Assembly (NCBI GenBank): GCA_949840605.1
Contig: CATKXN010000158.1
Span: forward strand, 1-5,833
Source of the DNA: an uncultured Alistipes sp.
GTDB taxonomy: Bacteria; Bacteroidota; Bacteroidia; Bacteroidales; Rikenellaceae
Reading direction: 5' to 3'
DNA length: 5,833 nucleotides
In this document: piece after piece, positions 1 to 5,833 of the stretch
Layout of the letters: every line of letters begins with the position of its first letter
How positions within the stretch are numbered: position 1 is the stretch's first letter
Translations under genes and position numbers: made by a program
The notes under the pieces: model-generated
Told to the model about the DNA's origin: nothing
Database searches by the model: none
What the model saw: the letters and a program-made list of their open reading frames with translations, nothing else

Positions 1-1404
<1,404 letters not shown>

Positions 1405-1419
1405 CTATAAAATATCGTA

Positions 1420-1451
1420 CAAATATACGAAATGTTTCCGGATAAAACAAG
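1420..1451 (-). promoter_or_regulatory. gyrB promoter (Bacteroidota -33/-7 type)
   Basis: Read on the minus strand, TATATTTG at 1427-1420 is an exact match to the TAnnTTTG -7 element of the Bacteroidota primary sigma factor. A CTTG at 1451-1448, one mismatch from the TTTG -33 element, lies 20 bases upstream, the usual spacing. Transcription would start near 1415-1418, giving a leader of about 20 A/T-rich bases before the gyrB ATG at 1398. It means gyrB need not depend on read-through from ftsE. Confidence 0.7.
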
Positions 1452-1467
1452 CGTTCGAAAAAGCTTG
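1444..1467 (-). terminator. possible weak terminator after ftsE
   Basis: On the minus strand, CAAGC (1467-1463) can pair with GCTTG (1452-1448) across a 10-base loop, followed by TTTT (1447-1444). The stem is only five base pairs and the loop is large, so this is at best a weak intrinsic terminator. It overlaps the -33 element of the gyrB promoter. It starts about 18 bases after the ftsE stop codon. Confidence 0.3.
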
Positions 1468-1484
1468 CAGGCCGTGCTGGGGAG

Positions 1485-2228
1485 CTATGCCAGTTCGGCT
1501 TTGAGGTCCACCTCGCGGATTCGGCCCTGGGCGAAAAGGACGGCACGGGCGGGGTAGTTCTCGATCAGCGACGTATTGTGCGTCGACATCACCACGGCGC
1601 AGCCCCGTGCGGCGATCTTCTGGAACAGCTGCATGATGCCGTCGGCCGTCACCGGGTCGAGGTTGCCCGTGGGTTCGTCGGCCAGCAGCACCTGCGGGTC
1701 GTTCAGCAGGGCGCGGGCGATCACCAGACGCTGCTGTTCGCCGCCCGAGAGTTCGAAAGGCATCTTGTAGCTCTTGGCCCCGAGTTCGACCAGTCCCAGC
1801 ACCTGGTCGATGCGTTCGCGGATCTCCTGCTCGCGCTTCCAGCCCGTGGCCTTCATCACGTAATAGAGATTCATGAAGACGTTGCGGTCGGTGAGCAGCT
1901 GGTAGTCCTGGAAGACGATCCCGATGCGGCGGCGCAGGAAGGGGATGTCCCGGCGGCGCAGTTTCCGGAGGTCGAAACCGGCGACGTATCCCTCACCCGT
2001 GAGCAGCTGCACCTCGGCAGAGAGGGTTTTGAGCAGGGAGCTTTTTCCGCTCCCGACCCGGCCGATCAGGTATACGAATTCCCCCGGGGCGACCGAGAGG
2101 TTTATCTCCGAAAGGACCATTTCGCCCTGTCGCAGGAGTTTCTTTTCCGGACGGCTGCCGAACGGATCGTCGGCATGATAGATCGCCGCATCGCGTAGCC
2201 GGACAACATATTTGTTATCTGTCTGCAT
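1485..2228 (-). CDS. ftsE: Cell-division ABC transporter ATP-binding protein FtsE
   Basis: FtsE is the cytoplasmic ATPase that pairs with the membrane protein FtsX at the divisome and drives activation of peptidoglycan hydrolases. The 247-residue product has all ABC nucleotide-binding motifs: Walker A GRVGSGKS (56-63), Q-loop in FQD (Q107), signature LSGGEQQR (160-167), Walker B VLLADE (180-185), D-loop GNLD (188-191) and H-loop MSTHN (H217). The STHN switch and DEPTGNLDP context favour FtsE over LolD, whose switch usually reads THD. The N-terminus is slightly long for FtsE, with an insert around 18-38 before the first core strand. I chose the ATG at 2228 (MQTDNKYVV) over an ATG at 2360: the longer form would read through the promoter at 2253-2281 and add an unrelated Arg/Phe-rich 44 residues. 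No ftsX is adjacent; downstream, gyrB begins 86 bases after the stop and has its own promoter. Identity as an FtsE-family ATPase is firm; the division role is inferred from the family. Confidence 0.9.
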   Translation of the reverse strand: MQTDNKYVVRLRDAAIYHADDPFGSRPEKKLLRQGEMVLSEINLSVAPGEFVYLIGRVGSGKSSLLKTLSAEVQLLTGEGYVAGFDLRKLRRRDIPFLRRRIGIVFQDYQLLTDRNVFMNLYYVMKATGWKREQEIRERIDQVLGLVELGAKSYKMPFELSGGEQQRLVIARALLNDPQVLLADEPTGNLDPVTADGIMQLFQKIAARGCAVVMSTHNTSLIENYPARAVLFAQGRIREVDLKAELA

Positions 2229-2237
2229 GCTGATAAA

Positions 2238-2252
2238 GTGTCGTTGCGACAC
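2238..2252. repeat. perfect inverted repeat at the ftsE transcription start
   Basis: GTGTCG (2238-2243), a 3-base spacer TTG, then CGACAC (2247-2252): a perfect repeat with 6-bp arms. It abuts the ftsE -7 element (2253-2260), covers the expected start site and ends 9 bases before the ATG. It could be an operator half-site pair, or a small hairpin at the 5' end of the ftsE mRNA. Function is not shown by the sequence. Confidence 0.6.
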
Positions 2253-2281
2253 CAAAGATACGCAAAATATCGTCCCGCAAA
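2253..2281 (-). promoter_or_regulatory. ftsE promoter (Bacteroidota type)
   Basis: On the minus strand, TATCTTTG at 2260-2253 matches TAnnTTTG exactly, and TTTG at 2281-2278 fits the -33 element. The gap between them is 17 bases, a little shorter than the usual 19-21, so the -33 assignment is less certain than the -7. Transcription would start about 20 bases before the ATG at 2228. This placement is the main reason to prefer the shorter ftsE start. Confidence 0.6.
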
Positions 2282-2394
2282 ACACTCCGGCGTAAAAAAA
2301 GCGCTGCCGGAGCTTCCGTATATGTCCGGTTCGGCGATAAGGACCGAATGCGGGTGTCAATGAACGTTTCTGTATATAAGATTACTCGTTTTTA

Positions 2395-2426
2395 TTTGTA
2401 AATCCGGCGCCGGATGCCTACTTTTG
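2395..2426 (+). promoter_or_regulatory. hybrid kinase promoter, near-ideal Bacteroidota -33/-7 pair
   Basis: TTTG at 2395-2398 and TACTTTTG at 2419-2426 match the TTTG and TAnnTTTG consensus exactly and are separated by exactly 20 bases. This is the best promoter match in the window. Transcription would begin near 2429-2433, leaving a leader of only about 10-14 bases before the ATG at 2443. The spacer contains a perfect 14-bp palindrome. Confidence 0.8.
2402..2415. repeat. 14-bp perfect palindrome inside the kinase promoter spacer
   Basis: ATCCGGCGCCGGAT equals its own reverse complement across all 14 bases and sits wholly between the -33 and -7 elements. A protein bound here would overlap RNA polymerase, so it is a candidate operator for a dimeric regulator. 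The binding protein cannot be named from this sequence, and a GC-rich palindrome of this size can also arise by chance. Confidence 0.65.
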
Positions 2427-2428
2427 TC

Positions 2429-2438
2429 CAGATATCTG
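2429..2438. repeat. 10-bp palindrome at the kinase transcription start
   Basis: CAGATATCTG is a perfect palindrome lying 2 bases after the -7 element and 4 bases before the kinase ATG, so it spans the expected start of transcription. Its position mirrors the inverted repeat at the ftsE start. It may be a second operator site or may be coincidental. Confidence 0.5.
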
Positions 2439-2442
2439 AGAA

Positions 2443-5400
2443 ATGCAGATGAAAGAAGAAGAGATACTGCGGGCGGTATTGAAGGATGCCAAGACAGGCT
2501 GGTGGGAAGCGGATATGACGAGACGGATGTTTCGCATGTCCGATTTTTTGCAGAACCTGCTCCGATACCCCACTCCGGAGGTGGGATTCGATGAAATAAA
2601 AAGTCTGATTCCGGAGGCTTACGCCGAAATGTCCGGACCGGGGAATTGCCTGCTGCAGGACGCCCATGCGCTCAAACGCGCCATTCCCCTGATCGCCCCC
2701 GACGGGCGGCGGCTGTGGCTGCAATGGAAGGTGCTCGAACGGAAGACGACTCCCGACGGGCGCGACGTCATGATCGGTTACGTTCAGCAGACCGGACTCG
2801 AACAGCCCGCGGAGAACGGACACGACAGTGTCCGGATCGACAACCTGCTCTACCGGCTCAACAGCATTTCGCATACGCTGCTCTCGTTGCTCCACAGCGA
2901 CAAAACCCGCGATACGGTCAACAAGATCCTCTACGAAGTGCTTACGATGTTCCGCGGCGACAGGGCCTACATCATCGAGTTCGACTGGGAAAAACACACT
3001 CACAGCTGCACCTACGAGGTGACGGGTGCGGGCGTTTCCAGCGAGCAGGACCGGCTCGCGTCGATTCCGATGGCTGAGTTTCCGTGGTGGACGGAACACA
3101 TTTCGAAGGGTAATTCCATCATTCTTTCCGACATCGGCGATCTGCCTCCCGCGGCGGCGGACGAGCGCGATCTGCTGGCGGCGCAGGATATCAAGTCGCT
3201 GCTCATCATGCCGCTGGCTTCGCGGGACAAGGTCTGGGGCTATGCCGGCATCGACATCGTCGACGGACGACGCGAGTGGACCGACGAGGACTGCCAGTGG
3301 TTCGCCTCGCTGGTCAACATCATCGGGCTGTGTCTCGATCTGCAGCGCTCCGAGCAGGCGGCGCAGGCCGACCGGCTCTACCTGCAGAACCTCTACCGTC
3401 ATATGCCGATGGGGTATGTCCGGATGAAGGCGCTCGGCGACGGGCCCGGCCGGCCGTGCGACTACCGGGTGATCGATACGAACGATGCCGCGGACAAGTT
3501 GCTGGGCCTTTCGCGCGAAGCCTGTGTCGGACACCTCGCCTCGGAACTCGGGAGCGATCTCGCCCCGGTGCTGGAGGATGCCTCGGAGGTCTTCCGGACG
3601 GGGAAATATGTCGAAGGGCTTCTCTGTACGGAACGCCGCGAAAAGCTTTTCCTTCATTATATTCTTTATTCTCCGTGTGCCGGGGAGGTTGTGGCGTTCT
3701 TCACGGACCGGACCGAGGTGCACAAGGCCCACGAGGCGATTTACCGCAACGAGCGATTCCTGCGCAACATCTTCGACAACATCCAGGTCGGCGTAGAACT
3801 GTACGATCCGGACGGGACGCTGGTCGACATCAACAACAAGGACATGGAGATCTTCGGCGTGACCCGCGAAGAGGCCGTCGGACTCAATTTTTTCGCGAAT
3901 CCGCTCGTACCGCAGGCGGTCCGCGACGGGGTCCGCGCCGGGCACGAACAGGCGTTCCGGATCAACTATCCCTTCGACCGGCTCGAAGGCTATTATTCCT
4001 CGGCGAAAACCGGTTTTCTGGAGATTTTCACGACGGTCAACATGCTCTACGACATCGAGGGGAACGTCTCCAACTTCATGCTGATAAACATCGACAACAC
4101 GGAGATCAACCGCGCCCATACGCGGCTGGCGGAGTTCGAGAGTTCGTTCGCGCTGGTCAGCAAGCTGGGCAGGATGGGGTTCTGTCGTTTCGACCTGCTG
4201 GAGCGCAAGGGCGTCGGAGTGCCCCAGTGGTATAGGAACCTCGGGGAGCAGCCCGATACGCCGCTCGACCGGATTCTCGGCGTCTACAACCATGTCGATC
4301 CCGTCGACAGGGCTGCGATTCTCGATCATATCGCCCGCGTCAAGGCCGGAACGTCGGACAGTTTCAACCTCGACCTGCATATCCTGAACGACGACGGCAC
4401 GGAGAAATGGACGCGGATCAACGTGGTGCGCAATCCGATGAACAACGACCCGTCGAAAATCGAGATGGTCTGCGTCAACTATGACATCACGGAATTGAAG
4501 ATGACCGAACGGAACCTGATCGAGGCCAAAAACAAGGCCGAGGTCAGCGACCGGCTCAAGTCGGCGTTCCTGGCCAATATGAGTCACGAAATCCGCACGC
4601 CGTTGAACGCCATCGTGGGCTTTTCGAACCTGCTTACCGAGACGGACGACCCCGAAGAGCGTCGCGACTACCTGCGTGTGGTCGAGGAGAACAACGATCT
4701 GCTGCTCACGCTGATATCGGATATTCTCGACCTCTCGAAGATCGAAGCGGGGACATTCGATTTCAACTACGGGCCGGTCGACGTGAACCAGATGTGCGAG
4801 GAGGCGGTGCGTTCGCTGGGCCTCAAGGTGCAGGGGCGTCCCGTCGAATTGCGCTTCGTCGGTCCCGGCGGCCCCTGCTTCATCCTGGGCGACAAGGGCC
4901 GCCTGACGCAGGTCATCACCAACTTCATCAACAACGCAATCAAATTCACGGCTGAAGGCAGCATCACGCTGAGCTGCACGGTTGAGGAGGATCAGGTGCG
5001 GTTTGCGGTCGCGGACACCGGTTCGGGCATCGATAAGGAACATCAGGCCGATATCTTCGAGCGGTTCGTCAAGCTGAACAGTTTCGTCCAGGGTACGGGC
5101 CTCGGTCTGTCGATCTCGAAGTCGATCGTCGAGCAGATGGGCGGCCGTATCGGCGTCGAGTCGGAGCCGGGCAAGGGCGCCTGCTTCTGGTTTACGGTGC
5201 CGATGAGGATTCCCGGGGAGCTTCCGGGTACCGATGCCGTCTGCCTGCCGCAGAGGCCCGCACAGCCGGCATCCTGTTGCGGACGCCGCCCCGTGTTGCT
5301 GATCGCCGAAGATACCGACAGCAACTACCTGCTGTTGTCGCTGATGCTCAAAAAGGAGTACGAAGTGATCCGCGCCGGCAACGGCGAGGAGGCTGTGCGG

Positions 5401-5646
5401 CTGTGCGGGCAGATTCACCCCGATGCCGTGCTGATGGATATTCAGATGCCGGTGATGGACGGTCTGAAGGCCACGCAGCAGATTCGCCGGAGCGGGAGCC
5501 GGGTGCCGGTCATCGCCGTGACGGCCTACGCCTACGACCGCGACCGTCAGAAAGCCCTCGAAGCGGGGTGCGACGAGTACCTCGCCAAACCCCTCACGGG
5601 CGACACGCTGCGGCAGACGTTGCGCAGGCTGCTGGCGGGGGAATAG
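2443..5646 (+). CDS. Cytoplasmic hybrid sensor histidine kinase (PAS-GAF-PAS-PAS-PAS-HisKA-HATPase_c-REC)
   Basis: A two-component hybrid kinase: it should autophosphorylate on histidine and pass the phosphate to its own receiver domain. The 1067 residues read, in order: a PAS-like region (8-118); a GAF domain (about 145-303); three more PAS-like regions (about 307-430, 437-560, 567-688); a short helical linker; HisKA with H715 in SHEIRTPLN; HATPase_c with N box NFINNAIKF (827-835), G1 DTGSG (858-862), F box FERF (872-875) and G2 GTGLGLS (884-890); a Pro/Cys-containing linker (921-950); and REC (951-1067) with E956/D957, phosphoacceptor D999 in MDIQMP, T1027 and K1049. All catalytic residues are present. 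There is no signal peptide or membrane segment, so it should sense an intracellular cue. There is no output domain and no response regulator or Hpt protein nearby, so its target is unknown. The ATG at 2443 follows the promoter closely; an ATG two codons later is the alternative. The PAS/GAF assignments rest on sequence pattern and are less certain than the kinase core. Confidence 0.95.
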   Translation: MQMKEEEILRAVLKDAKTGWWEADMTRRMFRMSDFLQNLLRYPTPEVGFDEIKSLIPEAYAEMSGPGNCLLQDAHALKRAIPLIAPDGRRLWLQWKVLERKTTPDGRDVMIGYVQQTGLEQPAENGHDSVRIDNLLYRLNSISHTLLSLLHSDKTRDTVNKILYEVLTMFRGDRAYIIEFDWEKHTHSCTYEVTGAGVSSEQDRLASIPMAEFPWWTEHISKGNSIILSDIGDLPPAAADERDLLAAQDIKSLLIMPLASRDKVWGYAGIDIVDGRREWTDEDCQWFASLVNIIGLCLDLQRSEQAAQADRLYLQNLYRHMPMGYVRMKALGDGPGRPCDYRVIDTNDAADKLLGLSREACVGHLASELGSDLAPVLEDASEVFRTGKYVEGLLCTERREKLFLHYILYSPCAGEVVAFFTDRTEVHKAHEAIYRNERFLRNIFDNIQVGVELYDPDGTLVDINNKDMEIFGVTREEAVGLNFFANPLVPQAVRDGVRAGHEQAFRINYPFDRLEGYYSSAKTGFLEIFTTVNMLYDIEGNVSNFMLINIDNTEINRAHTRLAEFESSFALVSKLGRMGFCRFDLLERKGVGVPQWYRNLGEQPDTPLDRILGVYNHVDPVDRAAILDHIARVKAGTSDSFNLDLHILNDDGTEKWTRINVVRNPMNNDPSKIEMVCVNYDITELKMTERNLIEAKNKAEVSDRLKSAFLANMSHEIRTPLNAIVGFSNLLTETDDPEERRDYLRVVEENNDLLLTLISDILDLSKIEAGTFDFNYGPVDVNQMCEEAVRSLGLKVQGRPVELRFVGPGGPCFILGDKGRLTQVITNFINNAIKFTAEGSITLSCTVEEDQVRFAVADTGSGIDKEHQADIFERFVKLNSFVQGTGLGLSISKSIVEQMGGRIGVESEPGKGACFWFTVPMRIPGELPGTDAVCLPQRPAQPASCCGRRPVLLIAEDTDSNYLLLSLMLKKEYEVIRAGNGEEAVRLCGQIHPDAVLMDIQMPVMDGLKATQQIRRSGSRVPVIAVTAYAYDRDRQKALEAGCDEYLAKPLTGDTLRQTLRRLLAGE

Positions 5647-5753
5647 CGCAGCCCGACGGTCGGAACACGGATTTATTCCCGTCGTGACGGATATTTCGAA
5701 AAAATGCACTATCTTTGCAGCAGTTTCCGATTGGCTTTGCGCCGGAAAGACCT
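5647..5753. other. intergenic region between the kinase gene and ssrA
   Basis: These 107 bases hold the ssrA promoter element and leader. Just after the kinase stop are small overlapping hairpins: CCGA/TCGG (5653-5656 and 5660-5663) and CCGT/ACGG (5679-5682 and 5687-5690, 4-base loop). Neither is followed by a T-run on the plus strand, so I see no clear terminator for the kinase and read-through into ssrA is possible. Confidence 0.6.
5710..5717 (+). promoter_or_regulatory. ssrA promoter -7 element
   Basis: TATCTTTG is an exact match to the Bacteroidota TAnnTTTG -7 element. No good TTTG is found at the expected -33 position (around 5685-5690 reads TGACGG), so the call rests on the -7 element and its location 36 bases before the tmRNA 5' end. 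Transcription would start near 5720, producing a leader of about 34 bases to be removed from the precursor. Confidence 0.6.
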
Positions 5754-5833
5754 GGGGGTGCCCGGTTTTGACAGCAGGCAGAGTTTGATTGTAAGCACTT
5801 CGAGCGCTGTGCGGCGGCTCGTTAATACCGATG
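5754..5833 (+). ncRNA. ssrA: tmRNA, 5' part (runs off the right edge)
   Basis: tmRNA rescues stalled ribosomes: its tRNA-like end enters the A site and its internal reading frame adds a degradation tag. The visible 80 bases match the 5' end of Bacteroidota tmRNAs: GGGGGTG, the 5' strand of the acceptor stem, then CCCGGTTTTGACAGC, the counterpart of the conserved GGxUUxGAC region, then GTAAGCA. A hairpin follows with CGAGC (5801-5805) pairing to GCTCG (5817-5821), placed and sized like the 5' hairpin of pseudoknot 1. The opening resembles the Porphyromonas form (GGGGCUGACCGGCUUUGACAGC) as I recall it. The 5' end at 5754 is inferred from the acceptor stem, where RNase P would cut. The tag frame, the other pseudoknots and the 3' acceptor strand lie beyond the window; whole tmRNAs are about 350-400 bases. 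Confidence 0.88.

Larger units (their letters stand above)
2229..2442. other. divergent intergenic region between ftsE and the hybrid kinase gene
   Basis: These 214 bases hold the two back-to-back promoters and their inverted repeats, described separately. The central part between the promoters (2282-2394) has no convincing ORF. It holds two short imperfectly placed inverted repeats: CGGA/TCCG (2308-2311 and 2315-2318) and TTCGG/CCGAA (2330-2334 and 2344-2348, 9-base gap). The right end, 2365-2401, is notably A/T-rich, as expected just upstream of a promoter. I see no RNA gene here. Confidence 0.7.

Noticed and set aside
1578..2198. 206-codon open frame on the plus strand opposite ftsE
   Set aside because: Codon-register mirror of ftsE; no promoter or domain of its own.
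2321..2350. TTCGG/CCGAA inverted repeat between the divergent promoters as an operator
   Set aside because: Arms are only five bases with a 9-base gap, in GC-rich sequence where such matches are expected by chance, and it lies outside both promoters.
2229..2360. 44-residue N-terminal extension of ftsE from an ATG at 2360
   Set aside because: The extension would read through the TAnnTTTG promoter element and the inverted repeat, and its residues do not resemble FtsE; the ATG at 2228 gives a normal-sized protein.
5653..5690. Hairpins after the kinase stop as an intrinsic terminator
   Set aside because: Stems are only four base pairs once a realistic loop is allowed, and no T-run follows on the plus strand.
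2392..5709. 1105-codon open frame on the minus strand opposite the kinase gene
   Set aside because: It is the codon-register mirror of a gene with intact kinase and receiver motifs. Its product is a low-complexity-looking Arg/Asp/Val/His-rich chain with no recognisable domain, and it would run through the kinase promoter.

Overview
The window looks like chromosomal DNA of a GC-rich member of the Bacteroidota. Four sites match the Bacteroidota primary-sigma -7 element TAnnTTTG, one ahead of each gene. The protein genes lack Shine-Dalgarno sequences and have short A/T-rich leaders. The FtsE and GyrB sequences and the opening of the tmRNA also fit this phylum. The strong GC preference points to a genus such as Alistipes (Rikenellaceae); that placement is inference from style, not a database match.

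Layout, left to right. (1) Positions 1-1398, minus strand: the N-terminal 466 codons of gyrB, running off the left edge, with its own promoter at about 1420-1451. (2) Positions 1485-2228, minus strand: a complete ftsE-type ABC ATPase gene with no ftsX beside it. (3) Positions 2229-2442: a 214-base divergent intergenic region with one promoter facing ftsE and one facing the kinase. Each promoter has a perfect inverted repeat just downstream of its -7 element, and the kinase promoter also carries a perfect 14-bp palindrome between its -33 and -7 elements. (4) Positions 2443-5646, plus strand: a 1067-residue soluble hybrid sensor histidine kinase (PAS, GAF, three further PAS-like regions, HisKA, HATPase_c, REC) with no DNA-binding output domain and no partner regulator in view. 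(5) Positions 5754-5833, plus strand: the first 80 bases of ssrA (tmRNA), behind a TAnnTTTG promoter element and a short leader with a hairpin; the rest lies beyond the right edge.

The genes do not form one operon. The left pair handles DNA topology (GyrB) and the divisome/cell envelope (FtsE); the right pair is a signalling kinase and the trans-translation RNA for ribosome rescue. gyrB, ftsE, the kinase and ssrA each appear to have their own promoter. I see no mobile element, CRISPR array or defence locus, and nothing that clearly amounts to a new system. The most unusual signal is the palindrome-rich control region in front of the orphan hybrid kinase.
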